A stretch of DNA of 64,000 nucleotides from positions 1 to 64,000 of the forward strand of contig JAGGTH010000033.1 of assembly GCA_021163845.1 (NCBI GenBank), given 5' to 3'. Shown here in pieces: positions 49,842 through 59,859 of the stretch (positions are counted from its first letter, which is position 1; each line of letters starts with the position of its first letter). Below the pieces are notes generated by a model that saw nothing but the letters and a program-made list of their open reading frames with translations, did not search any database and was not told where the DNA came from. This DNA comes from Helicobacteraceae bacterium. GTDB taxonomy: Bacteria; Campylobacterota; Campylobacteria; Campylobacterales; Sulfurimonadaceae. A program made the translations under genes and the position numbers.

Positions 49842-52800
49842 TTATAACTCCTCCTTTTGTTCAAGCCCTTTGAGACCTAAGTTTCCATAACGGTGATAAG
49901 AGTTAGAGATACTTTGCTCAATAAAATAGTGCATCAGCTCGATCCTCCCATGTGGAATGAACTTCTCTGTCGCAATATGGATAGATTTATTCGTAATGCT
50001 TGCATAAAGCTTATCATTAAGATCATGTGCATCAATAAATCGTGCACGCTGTACTTTATTGATAGCTTTTATAAGGCTTTGCTCATCATCATTTGCGTAG
50101 CTATCTTCATCGTCTATAAAATATGTAATGTTTTGCATAAACCAAAGAAGATCTTCGGATGTAAGGTCATGAGGTAGAGATACATGGACTCTACATCCAG
50201 ACATTTTTGCCCCAGCAAGAGAGCAGATCACTTCTAAAAGGGTGTTGTGGTTTTCAAAACGTAAAAGTACATTTTGAAGGTTAAGATAGCGGATCACATT
50301 GCTCTCTCCACGTATATTGGCATAATCATGTTCTTTGTTGAATTCTTTATCGAGCCAGTATGCAAAGTTCTTGATAATAAGTGTCGCTTTTTTAAGGGTG
50401 TCACATTTTCTCTCTACATTGTTTCGAAGGAGATTGATCTTACTGATAAAGCTGTGCTCTTTCATTTGATTTGGTATTTCAAGAGTAGAGTCTATCTCCA
50501 TAAATTGTGCAGTGTAGTTGTATCCACCTGCTTTTTTCCCTGTACCAACAGAGGATTTTCCCATACCACCAAAAGGTTGGCGGATCACGATCGCTCCTGT
50601 GGTCATGCGGTTGATATAGAGATTTCCTGCACGAAGCTTCTCTTTAAAGATCTCTTGTTCTCTCTCATCAAGAGATTCTATTCCCGATGTGAGTCCATAG
50701 CCTGTAGAGTTGACGATATCGATCGCATCATCGAGTGTATCAGCACACATTACACTTAGCACTGGACCAAAGAGCTCATTCATATGACAAAAATCTCCTG
50801 GTTTTGTTCCCCAGCGAATCGATGGGCGTAACATATAAGGATTCTCTTCATCTGCGTAGGATGGTTTGATAAGCCACTCTTCCTCATCATCGAGGTATTC
50901 AAGCGCTTTTGCAAGATTTCCAGATGGCTTGCTTGAGAGCGCTCCTATTCTGTTTTTAAAATCCCATACAGATCCCACATGAAGGGACTTGGTCGCATCC
51001 ACAAGCATCTCTTTAAATGCCTTATCTTCATAAAGTTCTCTTTGCAGTACGAGAAGGGATGTTGCTGAACATTTTTGCCCTGAGTTGTTAAAAGCAGAAC
51101 CGATCACATTTTTGATCGCTTGATCTCTATCAGCAAGGGATGTAACGATCGTTGCATCTTTTCCACCTGTCTCAGCACTCAGATGAAGGCTAGGGCGTAC
51201 ATCCAAAAGATCATAAGCGGTCTTGTCACTTCCTGTAAAGATCACAAAATCAATATCTTTGTTGCTGATGAGGTGTTCACTTACAAGCGCTCCGCTTGTT
51301 GGTACGAACTGGAGGGTATTTTTACTCACACCTGCATCCCAAAAACATTGACACAGCATGTGAGCACACAAAAGAGCTTCCGAGGATGGTTTGATAATTA
51401 CTCTATTTCCCGTTGCCAAACTCGCTGCTATACCACCTGTAGGGATCGCTATAGGAAAGTTCCAAGGGCTGATTACTAAGCCCACCCCTTTTTCTTTGAG
51501 TGTAATCCCTTCAAGTTTTTGAAGCTCTTTGACCGTTTGTGGATAAAAGTTTAAGAAATCGATCGCTTCTGAGACCTCTACATCAGTTTCAGAAAAAACT
51601 TTTCCCACTTCCGCTGCAGCGACCCCTATAAGATCAGCGCGTTTTTTTCTAAACTCATCTGCTGCGCGCATTAAGATCTCTGTACGCGCTTTGAGATCGA
51701 GCTGGCTCCAAGCATCTCTATCTTCACGTGCAACTTTGAGTGCTTCTTGGAGATGCGCTGCACTTGCCATTTGGCATGTTCCTACACTTTTTTTCTCATG
51801 GTATTGAGATTTGTCAAATATCTCTTTGGTATTTTCCCCATCTACCTCTGCCCCTGCAACGACTGGTTTGGCATGGTAGCCTCCTTGAGTGGAGATATTT
51901 TGCCACTTCTCTTTGATAGCGTATGCCCATTTTTGATTGTTCACTAAGATAAAATCGGTGTCGCTTTCATTCGAAAAAGTATACTCTTCTACACAGATCT
52001 CTTGGGGCTCAAACTCTTTTGTTCTGTCTTGTGTTCGATAAGGAGTGAGCTTAATAGTATCAAGCAGTTCGATCGAGCGATCATAGCTTTGAATCAGTGT
52101 ATCCCAAGCTTTTGTTCCCACCTCAAGTCCAAAACTATGGCGTAAGAAGTTTTGCTCTGCGGTATTTTCATCAAAACGGCGTACAAGATAAGCAATAGCA
52201 TTGGTAAAAGTAGCACGTGTTGCCGTTGGTGCATAGAGGATCACATCCAAAGGTTCTTTTTTGAGTACATGGTAAGCACTCTCACTCATCCCCTCTAGCA
52301 TCTCTGCTGTAATAGCATCTGAGACACCACGCTGTTGCGCTAGAAGCATCGCAAACGCTTGATCAAAGAGATTGTGTGAGGCGATACCTACATGGACTGC
52401 TTTACTCACTTCAGGATCTATGAGAAAATCCATTAAAACTTTATAGTTTGCATCACTCTGTGCTTTTTCTCGATAAGTCACACATTCCCATCCCCGTAGT
52501 GATGCTTCGGTAAGCTCCATCTCTTGGTTTGCCCCTTTGACCAGACGAACCTTGATAGGTGCGCCCCCATTTGCTACTCTTTCTTTTGCCCAAGTGACAA
52601 GCGTACGAAGATGCTCAACACACTCAGGAAGATAGGCTTGCAGAACTATTCCTGCATAGAGATTATGAAACTTTTCAAGATCCAGTGTTTTCATAAATAC
52701 ATCGATGGTGAGTGTTACATCACGATATTCTTCCATATCAAGGTTAACAAACTTATGCTCTTGCTTTCCATGTGCATTGGTAAAAGTGTTTTGCATCGCT

Positions 52801-53429
52801 ATTTCGTAGATACTCTCAAGTCTATGTGAGATCTCCTCTACACTCCACTCATGTGCAAGGGGAACGATTTGAGAAAAGATCGTAGAGATTTTAATAGATA
52901 TATAGTTGATATTTGGATTTTGGAGTGCTTGGATGTACTTCTGTGCTCTTTTTTCAGATTCCTCTTCACCAAGAACAGCTTCACCGATGATATTGAGATT
53001 GACACGGGTATTCTCTGCGGCTCTTTTTTGAATATGGTGATTGAGCTCTTTATCTTCCCCTTTGATGACAATGGTACTGATATCATCACGAAGATATTTG
53101 ATAAATAAAGGAACCGAGATCGCAGGTAGATAGATCCCTAGATGTCTAAAAAGAGAAACAAGAAGTTGTTCAAACTGTGTAAAAAAGGATGTATTGTTGT
53201 ATTTGTCGAAGATAAATTGGAGCTGATCTGCAATTCTATTTGCATCATGAGAGCGAAAACTTTGATCGAGGAGTTCAATAAGAAACACTTTGTTGTGAGG
53301 GTCTTGGAGCATCTTGGTCATAATGTCATGGAGCCTTTGCTCATCTTTTTCTCTACTGACACTTATCTCTTTTTGCCACCTAGTAGCGACCTCTTTTGCT
53401 TGCTTGATAATATTTGTATGTTCATGCAT
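49842..53429 (-). CDS. putA: Bifunctional proline dehydrogenase / P5C dehydrogenase PutA
   Basis: 1195 aa; PRODH 'VRLVKGANQEMELTEASLRGWE'; ALDH 'SPWNFPIAIPTGGIAASLATGNRVIIKPS', 'SAFNNSGQKCSATSLL'. Confidence 0.96.
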   Translation of the reverse strand: MHEHTNIIKQAKEVATRWQKEISVSREKDEQRLHDIMTKMLQDPHNKVFLIELLDQSFRSHDANRIADQLQFIFDKYNNTSFFTQFEQLLVSLFRHLGIYLPAISVPLFIKYLRDDISTIVIKGEDKELNHHIQKRAAENTRVNLNIIGEAVLGEEESEKRAQKYIQALQNPNINYISIKISTIFSQIVPLAHEWSVEEISHRLESIYEIAMQNTFTNAHGKQEHKFVNLDMEEYRDVTLTIDVFMKTLDLEKFHNLYAGIVLQAYLPECVEHLRTLVTWAKERVANGGAPIKVRLVKGANQEMELTEASLRGWECVTYREKAQSDANYKVLMDFLIDPEVSKAVHVGIASHNLFDQAFAMLLAQQRGVSDAITAEMLEGMSESAYHVLKKEPLDVILYAPTATRATFTNAIAYLVRRFDENTAEQNFLRHSFGLEVGTKAWDTLIQSYDRSIELLDTIKLTPYRTQDRTKEFEPQEICVEEYTFSNESDTDFILVNNQKWAYAIKEKWQNISTQGGYHAKPVVAGAEVDGENTKEIFDKSQYHEKKSVGTCQMASAAHLQEALKVAREDRDAWSQLDLKARTEILMRAADEFRKKRADLIGVAAAEVGKVFSETDVEVSEAIDFLNFYPQTVKELQKLEGITLKEKGVGLVISPWNFPIAIPTGGIAASLATGNRVIIKPSSEALLCAHMLCQCFWDAGVSKNTLQFVPTSGALVSEHLISNKDIDFVIFTGSDKTAYDLLDVRPSLHLSAETGGKDATIVTSLADRDQAIKNVIGSAFNNSGQKCSATSLLVLQRELYEDKAFKEMLVDATKSLHVGSVWDFKNRIGALSSKPSGNLAKALEYLDDEEEWLIKPSYADEENPYMLRPSIRWGTKPGDFCHMNELFGPVLSVMCADTLDDAIDIVNSTGYGLTSGIESLDEREQEIFKEKLRAGNLYINRMTTGAIVIRQPFGGMGKSSVGTGKKAGGYNYTAQFMEIDSTLEIPNQMKEHSFISKINLLRNNVERKCDTLKKATLIIKNFAYWLDKEFNKEHDYANIRGESNVIRYLNLQNVLLRFENHNTLLEVICSLAGAKMSGCRVHVSLPHDLTSEDLLWFMQNITYFIDDEDSYANDDEQSLIKAINKVQRARFIDAHDLNDKLYASITNKSIHIATEKFIPHGRIELMHYFIEQSISNSYHRYGNLGLKGLEQKEEL

Positions 53430-53441
53430 ATGTACTCCTTT

Positions 53442-54275
53442 TTACGTTGTGTATTTTTCCATCATCTCTTGAAATTCTGGTGTATCTTTTATCGTTTCAA
53501 ATGAGGGCTCAGTCTCCACTTCATCTTTTAGGTTTTGTGATTTAGTAAGTGCTGTCTCAAGATCACTTATAGCTTCATTGAGATTGTTAAGCTTTGCATT
53601 TGCACAGGCACGTTGCCAGTAAGCATAGCCATAATCTTTATCGATCTGGATTGCTTTGTTACTGAGATTGAGTGCCCACTCATATTCATCCAGATCTAGT
53701 ACAGCATCTGCTTTATATGCATATACTTCAGCATCGTTGGAGTTAAGTGCGAGGATCTCATCGAAAATATCTATTTTTGCCTGAGGATTTGTCTCAAGGT
53801 TTGCACGCATCCAAAGAGAATGCATGAGTTGTGTGCTATATATCTTATTTTGATTGATGATGATCTTCTCAGATTGTTCTCTGAGCTTTTCTTGCAGGGA
53901 CTCAAGCTCTTCATTGTATTTTTTTGTTATTTTGTCAATTTTAAGCTCAATTGTTTCTTCTGTCTTTTTACGAATATCACGTAGGGAGTTCCAACCTGAA
54001 AAGATAAGGATCGAGGTTGCCGCAGCGATAATATAAAAGATATTTCCTACTGTGTCTGTAATGTAGCGTGCCGAACGGTCTGTATTTTCTACCTCTGCAC
54101 GTGCGATCCGTTTTTCTGTATCGGCTCGAAGTTTATGGTGATCGATGCGGATCTCTTTGAGTTCATCAAGGATATATCTTTGTATAAGTGGTTCAAAAGG
54201 TTCTTTTACCTCCTCGTGAGTTTGGGCAAAAATATTACAAATCATAATAAAAGTTATTATCAAGAGTGTTTTCAA
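53442..54275 (-). CDS. TPR-containing membrane protein
   Basis: Signal peptide, TM, coiled-coil, TPR-like 'YGYAYWQRACANAKLNNLNEAISDLETAL'. Confidence 0.8.
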   Translation of the reverse strand: MKTLLIITFIMICNIFAQTHEEVKEPFEPLIQRYILDELKEIRIDHHKLRADTEKRIARAEVENTDRSARYITDTVGNIFYIIAAATSILIFSGWNSLRDIRKKTEETIELKIDKITKKYNEELESLQEKLREQSEKIIINQNKIYSTQLMHSLWMRANLETNPQAKIDIFDEILALNSNDAEVYAYKADAVLDLDEYEWALNLSNKAIQIDKDYGYAYWQRACANAKLNNLNEAISDLETALTKSQNLKDEVETEPSFETIKDTPEFQEMMEKYTT

Positions 54276-54385
54276 TTATATTCCTTACGATAAATTAGTT
54301 CTCTCCTAGACTAGTAAAAAGTATCTTAATAAGAGGTTATAAATTTATTTTTTATCCTCTTCTTTCTAATCTAAAACTCACATAG

Positions 54386-54412
54386 TAAAGAAAGTTTAGC
54401 TGTTACAGCTAA
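54386..54412. repeat. 5' copy of TAAAGAAAGTTTAG repeat with adjacent hairpin
   Basis: taaagaaagtttag (54386-54399) overlapping ttagctg-tta-cagctaa. Confidence 0.55.
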
Positions 54413-54502
54413 GCTTTTTAGTCTAAAAATTTAAGATTAAGCACAATGTACTCAATTATTAGATAGCATTTTCTTTTAATTTTTTCACATAAGAAGAACA
54501 TC

Positions 54503-56461
54503 TTGAAAAACAAAACGACATATACAAAAATTACTGCAAAAATAATATCTGTTACTCTCTTCGTTACACTTGTAAGTACCTATTTTTATAGTGAGTATAT
54601 GAAGCAAAGTGCCATAGAACGTTTATCTAAAATTGATGCTAAAAAAACAAGTAAACTTGCTTTTGAATCACTTTATTCTGCCATGAAACGGGGTTGGACG
54701 AAAGATGATTTAGGTGAAATTATTCATCGACTCAATAGTATTGATAAAGAGTTGCACATCAGTGTTTACAGAAGTGAGCTCGTGGCTACTCTTTATGGTG
54801 AAATAGAACAAGACAAAAGAATGAGACAAACAGATAACAATGTGAAAAGTGCTATGAGTGGGCACGAGATATTGCAAGTGAAGGATAATTTTATTGAGTA
54901 TCATTATCCCGTTATTGCAAAAGATGAATGTCTAAAATGCCACACAAATGCGAAAGTAGATGATACTTTAGGTGTTATTCAGATCGCTTATCCGATTGAA
55001 GATCTAAAAGTCTCTTTGAGTGAGATGATCAATTTCTTTGTGCTTTTTATCATTCTTTTTTCCTTAGTGATATTTATTGCAATTTTTATAGAGTTAGAAA
55101 AGTTTCTTATTAAGCCGATAAAGAACTTCTCCTTGGTAATACAAAATATTATCAATTCTCATGATATGACAAAACGTGTAGATGTTGATGATAATATTGA
55201 AGAGATAGACTCGATAAAAAACATATTCAATACGATGCTAGATTCGATAGAACACCAGTTTTATAATGATACATTGACAGGATTAGAAAATAGAAGAAAA
55301 CTGACTGAAAAACTTGAAAAACAGATAAATTCATTTTTGATGATCATCAATATAGACTCTTTTCAAGAGATCAATGACTTGTATGGTGATGAAACAGGAG
55401 ATGCTGTTTTAAAAGAATTTGCAGTATTGCTAAAAGAGATAATGCCTCAAAGTGGGATGTTATATAGGTTACATTCAGATGAATTTGCTTATTTATGTGA
55501 ATGGAGCATGAGTCCTAAGGAATATAATATATTTGCTTCTATGATCAGCGAAAAAATTTCGCAAAAAAGTTTTGCAATAAGTGAAAAGGGTGACATTAGT
55601 ATCAGTGTTACCATAGGTTCTTCTTATGGTTCGACAATGTTACTTGCAAATGCAGATATAGCTCTAAGATTGGCAAAAAAACGTAAAAAAAATTATTTGT
55701 TATACGATGAATCGATGGCTATGCTAAAAGAGTATGAAAAAAACTTTGATTGGAGTAAACGTCTCAAACATGCCATAGAAAATGACAAGATAATACCTGT
55801 ATTTCAACCTATAGTGGATGCAAAAACGCAAAAGATCATAAAATATGAAGCTTTAATTCGAATGGTGGATAAAGAAAATCTTTTGATTGCACCCGTTTTC
55901 TTTTTGGAGTTGGCGAAGAAAAATAAACTCTACCATCAACTGACCAAGATCATGATAGAAAAAACATTTGAGAAGTTTAAAGATTCCCCTTACTCTGTGT
56001 CGATTAATATCTCTGTTGAAGATATTTTACATAAAGAGATCTATAATTTTATAATAGAAAAACTTCAAACAAGCAAGATGGGAAGCAGGATTGGTTTTGA
56101 AATTTTAGAATCTGAGGGGATTGAAAATTTTGAACAAGTGATAGATTTTATAGACAACGTTAAAAAATATGGTTGTACCATCTCCATAGATGACTTTGGA
56201 ACGGGCTATTCCAATTTTGAATATCTTATGAAGCTAAAAGTAGATTTCATAAAAATTGATGGCTCTATGATTAAAAATATCGATACAGACATAAATTCTC
56301 AAATGATTACACAGACAATTGTTGAGTTCGCAAATAAAATGAAGATCAAGACAATAGCAGAATTTGTTTACTCTAAAAATATTTTTGAAAAGGTTGTTGA
56401 ACTAAACGTTGATCTTGCTCAAGGGTATTATTTTGGAGAGCCATCGCGCGATATTCTATAG
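54503..56461 (+). CDS. DUF3365 (c-heme) sensor with degenerate GGDEF and intact EAL domain
   Basis: 'DECLKCHTNAKVDDTLGVIQIAYPIEDLK' CxxCH in periplasmic domain; GGDEF position reads 'LHSDEF'; EAL 'YEALIRMV' and 'DDFGTGYSNFEYL'; TTG start. Confidence 0.88.
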   Translation: MKNKTTYTKITAKIISVTLFVTLVSTYFYSEYMKQSAIERLSKIDAKKTSKLAFESLYSAMKRGWTKDDLGEIIHRLNSIDKELHISVYRSELVATLYGEIEQDKRMRQTDNNVKSAMSGHEILQVKDNFIEYHYPVIAKDECLKCHTNAKVDDTLGVIQIAYPIEDLKVSLSEMINFFVLFIILFSLVIFIAIFIELEKFLIKPIKNFSLVIQNIINSHDMTKRVDVDDNIEEIDSIKNIFNTMLDSIEHQFYNDTLTGLENRRKLTEKLEKQINSFLMIINIDSFQEINDLYGDETGDAVLKEFAVLLKEIMPQSGMLYRLHSDEFAYLCEWSMSPKEYNIFASMISEKISQKSFAISEKGDISISVTIGSSYGSTMLLANADIALRLAKKRKKNYLLYDESMAMLKEYEKNFDWSKRLKHAIENDKIIPVFQPIVDAKTQKIIKYEALIRMVDKENLLIAPVFFLELAKKNKLYHQLTKIMIEKTFEKFKDSPYSVSINISVEDILHKEIYNFIIEKLQTSKMGSRIGFEILESEGIENFEQVIDFIDNVKKYGCTISIDDFGTGYSNFEYLMKLKVDFIKIDGSMIKNIDTDINSQMITQTIVEFANKMKIKTIAEFVYSKNIFEKVVELNVDLAQGYYFGEPSRDIL

Positions 56462-56504
56462 CTCTATCTCTTCTCTCTGATTCAAGAGATCTTTTTAATG
56501 ATAC

Positions 56505-56539
56505 TAAAGAAAGTTTAGTTTAAGTGACTAAACTTTCTT
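56505..56539. repeat. 3' copy of TAAAGAAAGTTTAG repeat within a perfect 13-bp hairpin
   Basis: aagaaagtttagt-ttaagtg-actaaactttctt (56507-56539). Confidence 0.65.
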
Positions 56540-56607
56540 GATTTAATTTGCAACTATTAACTTTTTTTTGCTACACTTTTGAAAAATTTTACTACAAGGA
56601 TATTGAG

Positions 56608-58497
56608 ATGGCAAAACATCAGTTTCAAACAGAAGCAAATCAAATATTACACTTAATGATACACTCACTCTACTCGAACAAGGAGATTTTTTTACGTGAG
56701 TTAGTATCGAATGCTTCAGATGCACTTGATAAATTAAACATGTTAGTTTTAACAGATGATGCTTATAAGGGTGTAAACTTTGCACCTCGCATTGATATCG
56801 TAGCAAATAAAGAAGCAAAAACACTCACTATTAAAGATAGCGGTATCGGAATGAATGAAGAGGATCTCATGAATAACCTCGGAACGATCGCAAAGTCTGG
56901 TACGAAGGCATTTTTAGAGAATCTTACAGGGGATCAAAAACAAGATTCTAACCTTATCGGTCAGTTTGGTGTTGGTTTTTACGCATGTTTTATGGTGGCA
57001 AGCAAGGTAGAGGTGACTACAAAAAAAGCGGGTGAAGAACAGGCGTACCTTTGGATCAGTAAAGGCGATGGCGAGTTTGAGATCGAGCCTGCAACGATGG
57101 AGGGACACGGTACTCAGATCGTAATGCATCTCAATGAAGACGAAGATGAGTTTTTAGAAGCCTATAGAATCGAATCGATCATTAAAAAATACTCTAACCA
57201 CATCCCATTCCCTATCTTTATGGATAAAGAAAAACATATCCCTGCGATCAAAGATGATGAGGGGAATGAAACAGAGCCTTCTAAAACAGAGATCGAAAAT
57301 GTACAGATCAATCGTGCAAATGCTCTATGGACGATCGCAAAAAGTGAGATCAAAGATGAGGAGTACAAAGATTTTTATAGCTCTATTGCTCACTCATCTG
57401 AAGAGCCTCTTGCTTGGATGCACAACAAAGCTGAGGGCGCGATAGAATACACGACACTCTTCTACATCCCAAGCAAAGCGCCTATGGATATGTACAGAGT
57501 TGATTATCAAACAGGGATCAAACTCTATATCAATCGTGTATTTATCACAGATGATGAAAAAGAGCTTATGCCAACGTATTTGAGATTTTTACGCGGGGTG
57601 ATCGACTCTAAAGATCTTCCTTTGAATGTTTCTCGTGAGATCTTACAAAGCAATGCGGTGATGAATAAGATCAAAAACGCATCGGTAAAAAAAGTACTCT
57701 CAGAACTTTCAAAACTCAAGAAAGACAAAGAGAAATATGATACCTTCTATAAAGAGTTTGGAAACGTGTTAAAAGAGGGTCTTTATAATGACTTTGCAAA
57801 TCGTGAGAAGATCTTGGATCTTTTACAGTTTCATACACTCAATAGTACTGAGACAGTCTATCTCGAAGATTTTGTCAAAAATGTAGATGAGCAAAAGAAA
57901 GAGATCTACTATATCACAGGAAAAACATCTTTAGCGATGCTCAAAAACTCTCCTGCACTTGAGAAATTCAAAGCACGTGGCATTGATGTACTCGTACTCA
58001 ACGAAGAGGTAGATACGATCATCTTCCCGATGGTGACAGAGTATAAAGAATACAAGCTTGTTCATGTAAGTGATGCAAAGTTTGAAGATAGTGAAGAGGA
58101 GAAAAAAGAGAAAGAGGAAACAGCAAAAACATACGAAGGACTTGTCAAAGAGTTTAAAGATGCATTGGGTGAGGATGTAAAAGATGTAGAAACAACCTCT
58201 GATCTTGTAGACTCTCCTGTGGCACTGAAAATAGATAAAGAAGATCCATCGTATATGATGGCACAGATGATGAAGCAGATGGGTCAAGGTGGGGATGTGC
58301 CTGAACCAGCTCCAATTTTACAGATCAATCCAAACCATGAACTTCTTGTAAAACTTCGTGATTCTGCAGATCAAAATCTCATTAATGATGCTGCGCATGT
58401 GCTCCTTGATCAAGCAAAACTCTTTGATGGAAGAGAGCTCAAAGATACAGCAGATTTTATCTCTCGTCTTAATAGAATAATCTCAAAAGCATTATAA
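56608..58497 (+). CDS. htpG: Chaperone HtpG (Hsp90)
   Basis: 'RELVSNASDALDKL', 'GIGMNEEDLMNNLGTIAKSGT', 'IGQFGVGFYACFMVA'; start MAKHQFQTEAN (56608). Confidence 0.97.
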   Translation: MAKHQFQTEANQILHLMIHSLYSNKEIFLRELVSNASDALDKLNMLVLTDDAYKGVNFAPRIDIVANKEAKTLTIKDSGIGMNEEDLMNNLGTIAKSGTKAFLENLTGDQKQDSNLIGQFGVGFYACFMVASKVEVTTKKAGEEQAYLWISKGDGEFEIEPATMEGHGTQIVMHLNEDEDEFLEAYRIESIIKKYSNHIPFPIFMDKEKHIPAIKDDEGNETEPSKTEIENVQINRANALWTIAKSEIKDEEYKDFYSSIAHSSEEPLAWMHNKAEGAIEYTTLFYIPSKAPMDMYRVDYQTGIKLYINRVFITDDEKELMPTYLRFLRGVIDSKDLPLNVSREILQSNAVMNKIKNASVKKVLSELSKLKKDKEKYDTFYKEFGNVLKEGLYNDFANREKILDLLQFHTLNSTETVYLEDFVKNVDEQKKEIYYITGKTSLAMLKNSPALEKFKARGIDVLVLNEEVDTIIFPMVTEYKEYKLVHVSDAKFEDSEEEKKEKEETAKTYEGLVKEFKDALGEDVKDVETTSDLVDSPVALKIDKEDPSYMMAQMMKQMGQGGDVPEPAPILQINPNHELLVKLRDSADQNLINDAAHVLLDQAKLFDGRELKDTADFISRLNRIISKAL

Positions 58498-58503
58498 AAG
58501 TTT

Positions 58504-58534
58504 CAAATGAGTGTCAAATAAAAACACTCATTTG
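58504..58534 (+). terminator. Terminator hairpin after htpG
   Basis: caaatgagtgt-N9-acactcatttg, followed by tttttc. Confidence 0.85.
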
Positions 58535-58570
58535 TTTTTCATCAAAAATATTTAATCATTTTAATGTTTT

Positions 58571-59107
58571 TTGATGAAAAATATGATACTTTACAAGATG
58601 TTTAAAAATTTAACTCTTAATAACGCTTTATCTAAAGAAGAGAAAGCTCAAATATATTTTGATGAAGCAACGAAACTCTGCGAAGAGCTTACGTGCAGTG
58701 AACTTCAAGATCTTAATATTTGTGCTTATTCATACACCACCACAGAAGCGGTTAATGAGCTTGGATTAGATGATGAACTCGTCAACCAACTCGTTGAAGA
58801 TTATGTGATACAAATACTCAAAACAGCATCATTATTTGCACAACATTTACAAACCCTCCATGAAGCAAAACAAAACAGCCAAGAACTTGACTATACACCT
58901 CTGAGAGAATTAGCACATAAAAATTTGGGTGTTGCAAGAAATTTGCGGATAAAAGATGGAGAAGTACTCTTACACGAGCTTATGATAAAAGATGATCTAG
59001 AGTATCTTGATATTTGCTTAAAAGCACTCAAAGCGTGTGCAGTACGTTTAAAGCCTCTGTGTGCATTGAATACGCTCAAACTTATGGAAGTCAAGAGTAT
59101 TATCTAG
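58571..59107 (+). CDS. Hypothetical protein
   Basis: 178-aa ORF, mostly helical composition; start codon uncertain. Confidence 0.65.
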   Translation: MMKNMILYKMFKNLTLNNALSKEEKAQIYFDEATKLCEELTCSELQDLNICAYSYTTTEAVNELGLDDELVNQLVEDYVIQILKTASLFAQHLQTLHEAKQNSQELDYTPLRELAHKNLGVARNLRIKDGEVLLHELMIKDDLEYLDICLKALKACAVRLKPLCALNTLKLMEVKSII

Positions 59108-59316
59108 TCTTTGCCTTTGTTTCTTAAAGAGTGAGAAACTTCTTCTAAAACCCCTTTTGGTTTTTTGATAAGACCACGCTCTTTATCGAGAGGAATGGCA
59201 AAAGCGAGTAAAATGAAGACAAATGAAAAAGCAAGCCCACCCACGATGACAAGTATCAGTTTTAATTTAAATTCACCCATTTTTATCCATCTTTCGTTTG
59301 TGCTTCTAGCATTCAT
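59104..59316 (-). CDS. Small single-TM protein
   Basis: 70 aa with TM 'LKLILVIVGGLAFSFVFILLAFAIPL'; overlaps preceding convergent gene by 4 bp. Confidence 0.65.
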   Translation of the reverse strand: MNARSTNERWIKMGEFKLKLILVIVGGLAFSFVFILLAFAIPLDKERGLIKKPKGVLEEVSHSLRNKGKD

Positions 59317-59322
59317 GATATC

Positions 59323-59859
59323 ATGCTAAAATACCTAATGTACAAAATTATATCTGTTTTTTTCTTACAACACTTTATACTTCTCTCTTGCATTGCAGCA
59401 GAACCAGCACTTGGAATGCTTCGAGCTGTACAATCCAACGCTTTTCAAAAATTTTCTTTTGGCAATACACACTTTGGCTGCAACGCATATGGTATTGTAA
59501 GTTTAGAAGAGCTTTATCATGATGCGAATACAAGTGATGTATGCAAATCAAAGATACAAAGATTTTATCTCAAAAATCCCCATTTGCAATATTTTTCTGC
59601 TACTCTTTTAGATCTTAAGCAGCTGTATCATTTAGAGTTTCGGGAAAGAAAATGTATTATGTACGCACAAGGGCAGATGACACTCTCAGAGCTTTTATTA
59701 AAGAATGGTCTAGCTCTCGTCAAACCTGTATTTCAAGACAAAGAGTTTCGTTACCTTTATAAAAAAGCACAAAAAAATGCACAAGTTAATGAAAAAGGGA
59801 TATGGGGAGATGAGACTTTGAGTGAATGTATTCTTATATTTAGAGAGGAAGAGAAATGA
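59323..59859 (+). CDS. SNase-like (thermonuclease-fold) secreted protein, divergent
   Basis: Hydrophobic N-terminus; 'MTLSELLLKNGLALVKPVFQDKEFRYLYKKAQKNAQVNEKGIWGDE' resembles SNase C-terminal half. Confidence 0.65.
   Translation: MLKYLMYKIISVFFLQHFILLSCIAAEPALGMLRAVQSNAFQKFSFGNTHFGCNAYGIVSLEELYHDANTSDVCKSKIQRFYLKNPHLQYFSATLLDLKQLYHLEFRERKCIMYAQGQMTLSELLLKNGLALVKPVFQDKEFRYLYKKAQKNAQVNEKGIWGDETLSECILIFREEEK

Noticed and set aside
50274-50759. 161-aa ORF antisense to putA
   Set aside because: Opposes conserved PutA coding sequence; no independent support
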